A stretch of 64,000 nt of DNA. Origin: Echinicola marina. GTDB lineage: Bacteria > Bacteroidota > Bacteroidia > Cytophagales > Cyclobacteriaceae. The notes below the pieces were generated by a model. That model saw nothing but the letters and a program-made list of their open reading frames with translations. It had not been told where the DNA came from and did not search any database. The stretch's first letter is position 1. Each line of letters begins with the position of its first letter. The stretch spans positions 189,001-253,000 of the forward strand of contig NZ_CP080025.1 of the NCBI RefSeq assembly GCF_020463795.1, in the 5' to 3' direction. A program made the translations under genes and the position numbers. Shown piece by piece: positions 1 through 9,476 of the stretch.

Positions 1-698
1 GCACTTTTGTATATATCATGCACCTCTTCCCTGATCATTTCCTTGCGACGACCTTTCATCCCTCCAGTTTCCATAACAATCAAATTGCTCATTTGCGGAA
101 ACTTCTCTTCATACCGCTCCGCCAAATCCAGCAAGGCAAAAGTCACTCCCAAAAGCAACACCTTCTTACCATCATTGACCGATTTCAAATACTGAAGTTT
201 CTCTATGAGCTCTTGATAATTATATAAATAAAATCCGGACTGATCTGAATTGGATTTTTTAATAAAATGATCGGCCATGGCAACTAAAGAACTCCCCTTC
301 CTCTCCAAGTAAGCAGGTAATAGTGCCAACACATGAAAATCACTTAACTCACCATAAAAAGACTCAAAAAGTGTCTCTGCATGGTTTAAATAAAAATCAC
401 TAGACCATACATAATGCCTGCTGGTAATCTGCCCTGTAGTCCCACTACTTGAGTAAAAGTCACTGAATAAGGCTGACTCTCCGCAAATCACTTGGTGCGA
501 TTTAAAAAAACCAATAGGTAAAAACGGAATATCCTCTACCCTTTGAACTTCTTCGGAATTAATTCCCCTAGCATCCAAATACGCTTTGTAAACTTCATTT
601 TCTCCCGCTTGAAACTTAAACAAACCCAAAGCCAATTCATCAAAGTTAGATGCGTCCAGAATTTCCAATTGCTCTAAAAAACTTTTGAAATAATTCAT
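1..698 (-). CDS. LuxE/acyl-protein synthetase-like acyltransferase, C-terminus cut by window edge
   Basis: Reading the minus strand from the ATG at 698 gives an open frame to base 1 (about 232 codons) with no stop. The protein begins MNYFKSFLEQLEILDASNFD and contains PFLPIGFFKSHQVI followed by a serine/glycine-rich SSSGTTGQ motif, as in the adenylate-forming LuxE/PaaK-like family (acyl-protein synthetase). In this family an acyl group is activated by ATP or passed to a thiol. No luxCDAB-type partners are visible, so the substrate is unknown. Two copies of TAAATTTG (minus strand, 720-737) lie just upstream and could be -7 boxes. The family call is good; the function is inferred only. Confidence 0.7.
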   Translation of the reverse strand, partial: MNYFKSFLEQLEILDASNFDELALGLFKFQAGENEVYKAYLDARGINSEEVQRVEDIPFLPIGFFKSHQVICGESALFSDFYSSSGTTGQITSRHYVWSSDFYLNHAETLFESFYGELSDFHVLALLPAYLERKGSSLVAMADHFIKKSNSDQSGFYLYNYQELIEKLQYLKSVNDGKKVLLLGVTFALLDLAERYEEKFPQMSNLIVMETGGMKGRRKEMIREEVHDIYKS

Positions 699-719
699 CG
701 TTTTATTATCTATAGTGGA

Positions 720-737
720 CAAATTTAAGCAAATTTA
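720..737 (-). promoter_or_regulatory. Tandem -7-like boxes upstream of the LuxE-like gene
   Basis: On the minus strand TAAATTTG occurs twice, 10 bp apart (720-727 and 730-737), matching the Bacteroidota -7 consensus TAnnTTTG. No TTTG -33 element is present at the expected spacing, so this is a weak candidate. Confidence 0.3.
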
Positions 738-773
738 AGATTAGGAATATTTAATTAACTATTACAAGCAAAT

Positions 774-1445
774 ATGAGAGCAAAGAGCTATATATATGTC
801 TTGATATCATTTTTTTTTGTGGGAGCCTGTGTTTCTCCTCCTGACAATTTCCCTACAGTTCCAGAAATCAACTTTTCGAACATATCCTATGTCGAAATGG
901 ACAATGGAGTCGACTCTTTGATCATAGCTTTGAGATTCAAAGATGCTGAAGGTGATTTAGGCTTAGACTCGAGAGACATCAACCCTCCCTTTCACCCTTT
1001 TGAATTCCTTAGAGACAACCAAGGAAATTTGATCACCTATTCCAATCGACCTACTGATGCACCTGAATACAATCCTATTGACTGGGCAGTGAGGCCCACT
1101 GTAGATAACATTGAGATTAAGGATACATTATGGGTAAAGCAAAACCCAAATTACAACAATATTTTCATGCAATTTTTTATTAAAAGAAATGGAAATTACG
1201 AAGAGTTCAAGTGGTCTGACCCTCCTTACTATACCACAGTTGATGGTAGGTTCCCTGAAATACTTTCTTCAGACAACCCTAGAGCCATAGAAGGAACGAT
1301 ACAATATGCTATTCAATCTTCAGGTTGGAGGCCCATATTCAGAAATGATACCATTAGGGTAAATGTTCAAATTCAGGACCGGGCATTAAACAAAAGTAAT
1401 ATCATCTCAACTCCCGATTTTACCCTGAACCAAATAATGAAATAA
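774..1445 (+). CDS. hypothetical lipoprotein
   Basis: This 223-residue protein starts with a hydrophobic signal segment ending in a lipobox, VGAC, with the lipidated cysteine at residue 19. The rest is soluble and rich in aspartate, asparagine and proline, including KDAEGDLGLDSRDINPPF near residues 57-74, an acidic loop typical of beta-sandwich surface proteins of Bacteroidota. I recognise no catalytic motif. It is divergent from the LuxE-like gene and convergent with the E1 dehydrogenase, with a hairpin terminator between the two stops. The export call is solid; the function is unknown. Confidence 0.75.
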   Translation: MRAKSYIYVLISFFFVGACVSPPDNFPTVPEINFSNISYVEMDNGVDSLIIALRFKDAEGDLGLDSRDINPPFHPFEFLRDNQGNLITYSNRPTDAPEYNPIDWAVRPTVDNIEIKDTLWVKQNPNYNNIFMQFFIKRNGNYEEFKWSDPPYYTTVDGRFPEILSSDNPRAIEGTIQYAIQSSGWRPIFRNDTIRVNVQIQDRALNKSNIISTPDFTLNQIMK

Positions 1446-1474
1446 AAAAAACTTCTCTTTAGAAGCTTTTTTTT
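1444..1474. terminator. Bidirectional hairpin terminator
   Basis: An A-tract, a short CTTCT/AGAAG stem (1452-1456 with 1461-1465) and a T-tract form a symmetric terminator between the convergent lipoprotein and E1 dehydrogenase genes. It has a T-run in both directions. Confidence 0.65.
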
Positions 1475-1497
1475 ATTTCATTCCTATAATCAACTGC

Positions 1498-3912
1498 TTA
1501 CCACATTGGATAACTTTTCGGATCAACCTCATTCATCATTCGATAAGCTGTTTCTACCACATCATCCGCACTTGGCTTTGAAAAATAATCCCCATCTGTG
1601 GAATAAGCAGGCCTATGGGCTTTGGCCGGCAATGTCACTGGTTCGGAATCTAAATGGAAATAAGCCTTCTGCTCTTCCAAAACTTGCTGCATCATATAAG
1701 CAGTTCCTCCACCTGGAACATCTTCATCTGCAAAAATAACCCTATTGGTCTTCTTAATAGAACCTACGATAACATGATGGATATCAAATGGCAATAAAGT
1801 TTGCACATCTATCACCTCTAAAGAAACACCATATTCTTCCAGTTGCTCCGCTGCCTCTAAAACTATTTTGCACATTGCGCCATAAGTCACTATGGTAATG
1901 TCTGTCCCTTCTTTTAATATCTCAGGCTTACCTAAAGCAACAGTAAATTCTCCGACATTAGTTGGCATTTTCTCCTTTTGCCTGTAAGCATTCAGGCATT
2001 CGATCATTAATGCTGGCTCGTCGCTTTTTAGCAAGGTATTATACATCCCTGCCGCCTGGGTCATATTTCGAGGTACGCAAACCAACATCCCCCTAAGACT
2101 ACCCAAAATAGCCGACATCGGGGAACCAGAATGCCACACACCTTCCAAACGATGACCTCTAGTCCTAACGATCAAAGGAGCTTTCTGCCCCCCCTTGGTC
2201 CTGTAATGCAAACAGGCCAAATCATCAGTCAATGTCATCAAGGCATAGTAAAAATAATCCAAATACTGTATCTCAGTAATTGGTCTTAAACCTCTAAGTG
2301 CTGCTCCAATCCCTTGACCGATGATTGTAGTCTCTCTTATACCAGTATCTGTAACCCGAATCTCTCCGTGCTTAGCCTGTAGCCCTGCAAAAGCCTGATT
2401 AACATCTCCAATTTTCCCCACATCCTCACCAATAGCAAAAACACGTGGATCCCTGCTTAACATTTGATCAAAACAAGCCTGTAACACTTCCCTTCCATCA
2501 ACCGTAACTGAATCCTCATCATATTTAGCTGCCAGCTCAGGTACTTTCAGACTACTTTCCGCTGATTCACTGTATAAGTGACTATTATACCTCTCCCGAT
2601 TACGCTTAAGATGCTCTTGATACCATAATTTAAGATCAGTTCTTAAATCAGAAGTATCAAACCTCATAAGAAACAATGCCCTTCTTACAGCTCCGATAAC
2701 ATCTTTTCGTATAGGATTCAACGTTTTTGACAGGTCCTCTGCCAACAATAATAAATTCTTTCCCTGTGCACTTTCTTTAGCTGCATTATGGATCAAGCCA
2801 ACTACCTCATTCAATTCATTTTTGATCCCACCAGAAAAAGACCTCCATGCCTTATCTTTCTGCTCACGCACATACTTCAAAGCATCTTTATCTATCTCAT
2901 CCAACTCCTCCTCTGTGGCCAGCTCGTTATCCAGAATATATTCCCTGAACTTAAGATTACAATCATGCTGAGCTTCCCACTCCAAACGTTCTTTGGACTT
3001 ATACCTTTCATGAGAACCAGAGGTCGAATGGCCTTGTGGCTGAGTCATTTCCACCACATGTACCAGGCAAGGAACAAACTCCTCTCTTGCCAAACGCTCT
3101 GCCTTTTGGTAAGCCATATGCAAAGCTTCATAATCCCAACCTTTCACCACTATAATCTCAAAACCAGGCTTGTCTTTTTCCCGCTGAAACCCTGCCAAGG
3201 CTTCAGAAATGCTCTCCTTGGTGGTTTGATACTTATTGGTTACGGAAATACCATACTCATCATCCCAAACAGACATGATCATAGGAATCTGTAGCACACC
3301 TGCCGCATTGATGGTTTCATAAAACATCCCCTGCGCAGTCGATGCATTTCCTATAGTACCCCAGGCCACCTCTTTTCCGAGCCCTTTAAATTCCGCTAAT
3401 TTTTGAAGTTCTTTATTTTCCTTAAATAATTTAGTAGCATAACCTAGCCCCACTAACTTAGGAACCTGGGCTGCGGTAGATGAAATATCTCCTGCAGAAT
3501 TCTTCATTTTCCTCAGGTCTTTCCAAGTTCCATCATCATTTAGGGACCTTGTGGCAAAATGCCCATTCATCAACCTCCCTCCAGAAGCTGGCTCTTCCTC
3601 CACATCTACATGAGCATATAGTTGCGCAAAATAAGCTTGAATTTTGAGCTCCTGAATAGCTAGCATAAAAGTTTGATCACGGTAATATCCTGAACGAAAA
3701 TCACCATCCTTAAAGTAACGTGCCATCACCACTTGGGCAAGCTCTTTCCCATCCCCAAAAATCCCAAATTTTGCCTTGCCCATAAAAACCTCCTTTCTTC
3801 CCATCAAGGAAGCCTGACGGCTCTGTTGGACAATTCTATAATCAAATAAAATCTGTTCTTTTTCTAATCCGATATTAACCTTTGTTTTAGGTAAAGTCTC
3901 CACTTCTAGCAT
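1498..3912 (-). CDS. 2-oxoacid dehydrogenase E1 component, fused alpha and beta subunits
   Basis: This 804-residue thiamine-diphosphate enzyme carries both halves of a branched-chain or pyruvate-type E1. Residues 1-400 resemble E1-alpha, including a GHSTSGSHERYKS phosphorylation-loop-like segment. Residues from about 475 to 804 are E1-beta, with IGEDVG, TDTGIRETTIIGQGIGAA and the C-terminal transketolase domain. It would decarboxylate a 2-oxoacid and pass the acyl group to an E2 lipoyl protein; no E2 or E3 gene is nearby, so the substrate is uncertain. The usual alpha-subunit cofactor motif GDG...NN reads GNA (188-190) and DD (217-218). The gene stands alone with its own promoter at 3955-3985. 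Confidence 0.85.
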   Translation of the reverse strand: MLEVETLPKTKVNIGLEKEQILFDYRIVQQSRQASLMGRKEVFMGKAKFGIFGDGKELAQVVMARYFKDGDFRSGYYRDQTFMLAIQELKIQAYFAQLYAHVDVEEEPASGGRLMNGHFATRSLNDDGTWKDLRKMKNSAGDISSTAAQVPKLVGLGYATKLFKENKELQKLAEFKGLGKEVAWGTIGNASTAQGMFYETINAAGVLQIPMIMSVWDDEYGISVTNKYQTTKESISEALAGFQREKDKPGFEIIVVKGWDYEALHMAYQKAERLAREEFVPCLVHVVEMTQPQGHSTSGSHERYKSKERLEWEAQHDCNLKFREYILDNELATEEELDEIDKDALKYVREQKDKAWRSFSGGIKNELNEVVGLIHNAAKESAQGKNLLLLAEDLSKTLNPIRKDVIGAVRRALFLMRFDTSDLRTDLKLWYQEHLKRNRERYNSHLYSESAESSLKVPELAAKYDEDSVTVDGREVLQACFDQMLSRDPRVFAIGEDVGKIGDVNQAFAGLQAKHGEIRVTDTGIRETTIIGQGIGAALRGLRPITEIQYLDYFYYALMTLTDDLACLHYRTKGGQKAPLIVRTRGHRLEGVWHSGSPMSAILGSLRGMLVCVPRNMTQAAGMYNTLLKSDEPALMIECLNAYRQKEKMPTNVGEFTVALGKPEILKEGTDITIVTYGAMCKIVLEAAEQLEEYGVSLEVIDVQTLLPFDIHHVIVGSIKKTNRVIFADEDVPGGGTAYMMQQVLEEQKAYFHLDSEPVTLPAKAHRPAYSTDGDYFSKPSADDVVETAYRMMNEVDPKSYPMW

Positions 3913-3954
3913 ATTTAATAATTAAAAGCAATTTTGGGTTTTTTCAAGGTATTC

Positions 3955-3985
3955 CAAAAATACAGAATTTTGGGGTTTTAACAAA
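3955..3985 (-). promoter_or_regulatory. Promoter of the E1 dehydrogenase gene
   Basis: On the minus strand TTTG (3982-3985), 19 bases, then TATTTTTG (3955-3962) match the Bacteroidota sigma-70-type pattern TTTG-N19-TAnnTTTG exactly. It lies 43 bp upstream of the ATG. The rest of the 433-bp gap to ald is AT-rich, with nothing else recognisable except the ald promoter candidate. Confidence 0.7.
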
Positions 3986-4304
3986 TACACCTGACAAGTA
4001 TCAGTCTTTTCAACCCATAAAATATTTCAAAAAACACACATTCAAATGTTTTATATAAAATAATATTTTGATTATAACAAAACAGCAGTAATATTAACAT
4101 ATTTTAAAATCCCACCCAACAACATTAAACAAACATCAATTTTAACCAAAAACCCAACAAAATAATTAATACAAAAAAAGATTTGGTTTAGAATTTTATT
4201 CAATAGAACAATTATACGCAATCATTAATTCTGTTTCGAATCTATTTCCATCACTAAGCCCAAATAAACTATAAGAATCTAACAACCAATTACTTTCTCC
4301 TTAC

Positions 4305-4312
4305 TATATTTG
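4305..4312 (+). promoter_or_regulatory. -7 box candidate of ald
   Basis: TATATTTG matches the Bacteroidota -7 consensus TAnnTTTG and lies 33 bp before the chosen ATG of ald. No TTTG is found 19-20 bp upstream. An upstream TTG in frame at 4310 falls inside this box, which supports the ATG at 4346 as the start. Confidence 0.45.
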
Positions 4313-4345
4313 CTAATATTAATGCACACCCAAACATTTCAAACT

Positions 4346-5464
4346 ATGATAATAGGGATTCCTAAAGAGATTAAAAATAACGAGAACAGAGTAGCCCTTA
4401 CTCCTGCTGGAGCACAGGAACTCGTAAAAAGAGGTCATGTCGTTTACGTTCAGCACACTGCGGGGGAAGGGAGCGGCTTTCCTGATGAAATGTACGCTCA
4501 AGCTGGAGCTAAGATTTTACCAAGCATAGAAGAGACATATGCTATTGCTGAAATGATTATCAAAGTCAAGGAACCCATAGAACCCGAATATAATTTAATC
4601 AGAGAAGACCAATTATTATTCACTTATTTTCACTTTGCTTCCCATGAACCACTGACCAAAGCCATGGCCAAAAGCAAATCTGTTTGTCTGGCGTATGAAA
4701 CAGTAGAAAAAGATACTGGTGGACTACCTCTACTTGTGCCCATGTCAGAAGTTGCAGGTAGAATGGCCACTCAAAAGGGAGCAAACTACCTAGAGAAACC
4801 TTTGGGCGGAAAGGGAATATTAATGGGAGGTGTACCTGGCACTCTGCCTGCAAAAGTCCTTATCCTTGGAGGCGGTGTAGTAGGCACCCAAGCAGCATGG
4901 ATGGCAGCTGGACTAAAAGCCGATGTCACCATTCTAGATGTCTCCTTGCCAAGAATGCGCTACCTATCCGATGTAATGCCAGCCAATGTAAAAACAAGAA
5001 TGTCCAATGAATTCAACATCAGAGAACTTATCAAAACTGCCGACCTTATCATTGGAGCAGTATTGATCCCCGGAGCTAAAGCACCTCACCTTATCACTCG
5101 TGACATGCTTAAAGACATGCAAAAAGGCACTGTATTAGTGGACGTTGCCGTAGACCAAGGCGGATGCATAGAAACCTGTAAGCCTACCACGCATGAAAAC
5201 CCCACCTATATCATTGACGAGGTTTTACATTATTGCGTAGCTAATATGCCAGGTGCAGTACCTTACACAAGCACTGTAGCACTAACTAACGCCACCTTGC
5301 CTTATGCTATTCAGCTTGCTGAAAAGGGATGGAAAAAAGCAGCGCAGAAAAATAAAGAATTGGCAAAAGGACTGAACATCATCAAAGGCGATATTGTTTA
5401 TAAAGCGGTAGCCGAAGCATTTGACATGGAACACGTACCCGTTGAGAAATACTTGATTTCCTAA
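4346..5464 (+). CDS. ald: alanine dehydrogenase
   Basis: This enzyme interconverts L-alanine and pyruvate plus ammonia using NAD. The start is set at the ATG that gives MIIGIPKEIKNNENRVALTP, the usual N-terminus of the family, for 372 residues; frames starting further upstream add residues not seen in homologues. Visible features are the substrate-binding RVALTP segment, the catalytic-region lysine in IKVKEP and histidine in TYFHFAS, and the Rossmann motif GGGVVGTQAA near residue 170. It is transcribed alone and ends in a strong hairpin at 5489. Sequence identity to the family is unmistakable. Confidence 0.95.
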   Translation: MIIGIPKEIKNNENRVALTPAGAQELVKRGHVVYVQHTAGEGSGFPDEMYAQAGAKILPSIEETYAIAEMIIKVKEPIEPEYNLIREDQLLFTYFHFASHEPLTKAMAKSKSVCLAYETVEKDTGGLPLLVPMSEVAGRMATQKGANYLEKPLGGKGILMGGVPGTLPAKVLILGGGVVGTQAAWMAAGLKADVTILDVSLPRMRYLSDVMPANVKTRMSNEFNIRELIKTADLIIGAVLIPGAKAPHLITRDMLKDMQKGTVLVDVAVDQGGCIETCKPTTHENPTYIIDEVLHYCVANMPGAVPYTSTVALTNATLPYAIQLAEKGWKKAAQKNKELAKGLNIIKGDIVYKAVAEAFDMEHVPVEKYLIS

Positions 5465-5488
5465 GAATATAACTCCCAAATACATAAA

Positions 5489-5519
5489 GGCTGTCGAATT
5501 TCGGCAGCCTATTTTTTTC
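5489..5519. terminator. Terminator between ald and hutG
   Basis: GGCTGTCGAA pairs with TTCGGCAGCC (one wobble pair) and is followed by TATTTTTTT on the plus strand. It terminates ald, and the stem can also serve the convergent hut operon, although the minus-strand T-run is only TTT. Confidence 0.85.
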
Positions 5520-5550
5520 AGTGGCAAAAAACTCTTTCCCCATTTAAATA

Positions 5551-6555
5551 TCAATAAGCTCCAATACTTTTCACAAAGTCAGTAACCAAATAACTTACCA
5601 ATTTCGCCACACCCACATCCATTTTACCATCACTCATAACTGTAGCACCTTCACAAACATGCAAGTAAGCCACCTTACTTTTTCCTCGCCTTGCTACTTG
5701 ATAAACATACTTTCTCGCATCCACCCCAAGAACACCTACAGGGTCCATAGCACTGGACAAAACCCTCCCCACTACATCCAAATCCAGCTCAACACCAAAT
5801 TCCTTCTCCTCTACAAAATCCACTCCCCTTTGAATTGCCTCTTCAAAACCTAATGCTTCCCTAAGGTAAATATCCTCCCAAAAAACAAAATCTATTCGTG
5901 ATTGCCCTCTCATCTCTTGCAGCATCTCCTTGGAATTATAATTCTCGCTCAAACCGAGCACAGCATATTTATCCAAATAGCCCTCATCAAAGGCATACCG
6001 AAACCCGTTGCCGCTATGTCTACCTTCACACTTTCTAAAATCAGCATGTGCATCCAAGTTCAGTACATTAACACTGGCATCAATACATCCCCTATACTGA
6101 CTCAAACCCAGAGCTGCCGCCTTAATAATAGGATAGGAATTATTATGTCCTCCACCTATTATGATGGGCAATTTCCCTTGAAGGAAAACATCCCGAACCA
6201 ATCCAAACACAGCTGCATCTATTTTTTCAACTGTTTTCCTCCACTCCTTAATCTCTACCCCTTCCTCTGGAATCAAACTAGAAAAATCAAAATCCCCCAA
6301 AATTGAGATCTCATTCCCCATTAACTTTTCCTGCTGATGGACATTCAAAAAACTGTCTAAAAATGATGGCCACAAACTCTCCGTCCCGGCCTTGCCGTAA
6401 TTGGCCACTACACCTATAGATTCAGGAATACCAATAACAACAGCCAAGTCCCCCTCAAAGCCAAGCTTGACACATTCTCCCAGCTTAGTTTCCCCTGGTC
6501 TTTTGACCACTCTTTTATCAATATCATCCTGTTCAAAAAACCTGAAATACTCCAT
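5551..6555 (-). CDS. hutG: formimidoylglutamase (arginase/ureohydrolase family)
   Basis: This is the last step of histidine degradation, hydrolysing N-formimidoyl-glutamate to glutamate and formamide. The 334-residue protein carries the binuclear manganese motifs of the ureohydrolase fold: GGGHNNSYP, NLDAHADFR and ELDLDVV. The frame opens at a TTG (6579), but the ATG at 6555 gives MEYFRFFEQDDIDK and a start 8 bp after the hutI stop instead of inside it, so ATG is preferred. It is the last gene of the hutH-U-I-G operon, which makes the hut role much more likely than arginase or agmatinase. Confidence 0.88.
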   Translation of the reverse strand: MEYFRFFEQDDIDKRVVKRPGETKLGECVKLGFEGDLAVVIGIPESIGVVANYGKAGTESLWPSFLDSFLNVHQQEKLMGNEISILGDFDFSSLIPEEGVEIKEWRKTVEKIDAAVFGLVRDVFLQGKLPIIIGGGHNNSYPIIKAAALGLSQYRGCIDASVNVLNLDAHADFRKCEGRHSGNGFRYAFDEGYLDKYAVLGLSENYNSKEMLQEMRGQSRIDFVFWEDIYLREALGFEEAIQRGVDFVEEKEFGVELDLDVVGRVLSSAMDPVGVLGVDARKYVYQVARRGKSKVAYLHVCEGATVMSDGKMDVGVAKLVSYLVTDFVKSIGAY

Positions 6556-6562
6556 ATAGCTA

Positions 6563-7792
6563 TTAAAACTCACCTTCAACCATAACCTTATCTATCAAAT
6601 TCTCCCCAAAAGAATAGGGCAAATAGGCCAGGGAACTCATTGGCTTAGTAAATATCAAATTGGCCTTTTTGCCTTTTGTTATACTTCCCACTTCATTTTC
6701 CAACTCCATGGCATAAGCACCGTTAATGGTTATCGCATTGATCGCCTCTTCTGGAGTCATTTTCATCTGAATACACGAAAGCGCTATCAGCAAAGGAATA
6801 TTACCACTTGGAGAAGACCCTGGATTAAAATCAGTTGCCAATGCCACCCCTAAACCAGCATCAATCATCTTCCGTGCTGGGGGATAATTCATCCTTAAGA
6901 AAAAGGCAGCAGATGGCAATAAAGTCGGAATAGTCTTACTCCCCTGCAAAGCTTCAATCTCGAGCTCCCCAATTGCCTCTAAATGATCAACTGACAATAA
7001 TCCATTTTCTACCCCAAATTGTACCCCACCAGAATTACTCAGTTGATTGGCATGCAATTTACCTTTCAGTCCGTATCTTTTTGCCGTATCCATTACCCGC
7101 TTAGTTGCTTCAACATCAAAAAAACCCTTTTCAAAAAAAACATCCACATAAGACGCCAAACCTTCCTCTGCTACCCTCGGAAGCATTTCATCACAAACCA
7201 AATCGAGGTAAGCCTGATGATCATTCTTAAACTCCAGCGGATAGGCGTGAGCCCCCAAAAAGGTCGCCCTAATACTGAGAGGAGATTTTTCCTTCAACCT
7301 TTTTACCACCCTAAGCATTTTAAGTTCTCCCTCCACACTCAAGCCATAACCACTTTTGATTTCAATCGCCCCAGTTCCCAAAGCTCTTACAGCCTCAAGC
7401 CTTTTCCATGACTGCTGGAACAGATCCTCTTCTTCCGTGTCGCGCAAAAGAACTGCTGAGTTCAATATCCCACCACCCGCTTGAGCAATTTCGACATAAC
7501 TCAACCCCTTGATTTTATCAACAAATTCACTTTCCCTACTACCGGCAAACACCAAGTGAGTATGAGCATCACACCAAGCAGGCAATACAAACTGTCCCTT
7601 CGCATCTACCATTTCCTGGCCAGGAATCTCTCTTATATCAAGCTGATCCATAGCCCCATATCCTTGAATTAGACCATCCTCAACATGCAAAAAAGCATTA
7701 TCAATGGCTGGTAACCTTGCCATCTCCTTTCCTTTTAGAAATTTGATTTCTTCCCTTACCCCAAAAAGGGTTTTTATATTAGTTATCAGCAT
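6563..7792 (-). CDS. hutI: imidazolonepropionase
   Basis: This hydrolyses 4-imidazolone-5-propanoate to N-formimidoyl-glutamate, the third step of histidine catabolism. The 409-residue amidohydrolase shows the metal-binding DAHTHLVFAGSRE near residue 75, the substrate motifs IEIKSGYGL and HANQLSNSGG, and ATDFNPGSSPSGN near the C-terminal metal site. Its ATG overlaps the hutU stop by one base (TAATG), which indicates translational coupling. Length and motifs are standard for the family. Confidence 0.95.
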   Translation of the reverse strand: MLITNIKTLFGVREEIKFLKGKEMARLPAIDNAFLHVEDGLIQGYGAMDQLDIREIPGQEMVDAKGQFVLPAWCDAHTHLVFAGSRESEFVDKIKGLSYVEIAQAGGGILNSAVLLRDTEEEDLFQQSWKRLEAVRALGTGAIEIKSGYGLSVEGELKMLRVVKRLKEKSPLSIRATFLGAHAYPLEFKNDHQAYLDLVCDEMLPRVAEEGLASYVDVFFEKGFFDVEATKRVMDTAKRYGLKGKLHANQLSNSGGVQFGVENGLLSVDHLEAIGELEIEALQGSKTIPTLLPSAAFFLRMNYPPARKMIDAGLGVALATDFNPGSSPSGNIPLLIALSCIQMKMTPEEAINAITINGAYAMELENEVGSITKGKKANLIFTKPMSSLAYLPYSFGENLIDKVMVEGEF

Positions 7793-9468
7793 TAAATCCT
7801 TTCATTTATACCTAAACCGTGTTTTTTAGCGGTTTCCTTCGCAAGTCGATACCCAGCATCAGCATGGCGAATCACTCCGATACCAGGGTCATTTCTCAAA
7901 ACCCTGCTCAATCGCTCATTTGCCGCATCAGTTCCATCGGCCACGATCACCATCCCTGCATGAATGGAATACCCCATTCCAACTCCACCTCCATGATGAA
8001 GAGAAACCCAACTTGCACCTCCAGCAGTATTCATCAAGGCATTTAAAACCGGCCAATCAGCTACAGCATCCGACCCATCCAACATCCGCTCCGTCTCTCT
8101 GTTTGGAGATGCTACAGAACCAGTGTCCAAATGATCCCTTCCTATGACGATCGGTGCTTTGAGTACTCCTCTTTTCACCATTTCATTAAAGGCTAGCCCT
8201 GCCTTTTCTCTTTCTCCCTGACCCAACCAACAAATTCTAGCAGGCAAGCCCTGAAAGGAAATTTTTTCCTGAGCCAAAGTAATCCACCTCCTTAACGATT
8301 CATTTTCGGGAAACAGTTTGAGAATCATCTCATCTGTTTTCCTGATATCTTCAGGATCACCTGATAAAGCCACCCACCTAAAAGGTCCTTTCCCTTCACA
8401 AAAAAGTGGCCGTATAAAAGCCGGAACAAAACCTGGAAAATCAAAAGCATTTTTCAACCCTTTTTCCTGAGCCCTTGCCCTTAAATTATTCCCATAATCA
8501 AAGGTCACCGCACCCTGATCTTGTAACGCCAACATCAACTCCACGTGCCTGTACATGGAAGTATAGGCCCGCTCTATATATTTCTCTTCATCTTTATTCC
8601 TCAGAACTTTAGCTTCTTCAACACTAAGCCCATGTGGATAATAGCCAAGCAAGGGATCATGAGCCGAAGTCTGATCAGTCAATGTATCGGGGACAACCCC
8701 TCTTTCGATCAATCTTTCTAATAAATCCACAGCATTTCCCGACACACCAATCGAAACAGCCCTCCCTTGCTTTTTTGCCTCTAGAGCTCTATCAATCGCA
8801 TCATCAAGATCTTTGATCAGTAAATCCAAATACCTAGTATCCAAACGCTTCCTGATACGCCACTCCTCCACTTCAGCCACCAGACATACCCCTCCATTCA
8901 TCGTAATTGCCAAGGGCTGCGCTCCCCCCATACCTCCTAGGCCTGCAGTCACATTTAAAGTCCCCTCAAGACTTCCTGCAAAATGCTTTCGGGCCAACTC
9001 AGCATACGTTTCGAAGGTTCCCTGAACAATCCCTTGAGAACCAATATAAACCCAGGAACCAGCAGTCATCTGACCATACATCATCAAACCGGCTTTTTCA
9101 AGCTTATCAAAATGATCCCAATTAGCCCACTTAGGCACTAAGTGAGAATTTGAAATCAGTACTTTTGGTGCATTCAAATGTGTAGGCACTATCGCTACCG
9201 GCTTGCCTGACTGGATCAAAAGAGTCTCATCTTCTTCCAACACTTTTAACCCATTGATAATCTTATCCAGGGCATCAAAATCTCTGGCAGCTTTTCCTCT
9301 TCCTCCATAAACAATCAAATCCTCAGGCCTTTCCGCTACCTCGGGATCCAAATTATTCAATAACATTCTCAAAGCAGCTTCTTGAACCCAACCTTTACAA
9401 TTCAACTTACTCCCGGTAGGGGTTTTGTATTTCTCTTTTGAGTATTTAGATATAACACCTGACATCAT
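7792..9468 (-). CDS. hutU: urocanate hydratase
   Basis: This converts urocanate to imidazolonepropionate with tightly bound NAD acting as an electrophile. The 558-residue protein contains the family segments [46 protein letters not shown] and the cysteine-containing [10 protein letters not shown] expected at the active site. It starts 8 bp after the hutH stop and overlaps the next gene by one base. Two adjacent ATG codons (9468 and 9465) are possible starts. Confidence 0.96.
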   Translation of the reverse strand: MMSGVISKYSKEKYKTPTGSKLNCKGWVQEAALRMLLNNLDPEVAERPEDLIVYGGRGKAARDFDALDKIINGLKVLEEDETLLIQSGKPVAIVPTHLNAPKVLISNSHLVPKWANWDHFDKLEKAGLMMYGQMTAGSWVYIGSQGIVQGTFETYAELARKHFAGSLEGTLNVTAGLGGMGGAQPLAITMNGGVCLVAEVEEWRIRKRLDTRYLDLLIKDLDDAIDRALEAKKQGRAVSIGVSGNAVDLLERLIERGVVPDTLTDQTSAHDPLLGYYPHGLSVEEAKVLRNKDEEKYIERAYTSMYRHVELMLALQDQGAVTFDYGNNLRARAQEKGLKNAFDFPGFVPAFIRPLFCEGKGPFRWVALSGDPEDIRKTDEMILKLFPENESLRRWITLAQEKISFQGLPARICWLGQGEREKAGLAFNEMVKRGVLKAPIVIGRDHLDTGSVASPNRETERMLDGSDAVADWPVLNALMNTAGGASWVSLHHGGGVGMGYSIHAGMVIVADGTDAANERLSRVLRNDPGIGVIRHADAGYRLAKETAKKHGLGINERI

Positions 9469-9476
9469 CTTAATCT

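Noticed and set aside
774-1445. Assignment of the lipoprotein to a carbohydrate-binding family
   Set aside because: Only a lipobox and general beta-rich composition are visible; no motif supports a specific function.
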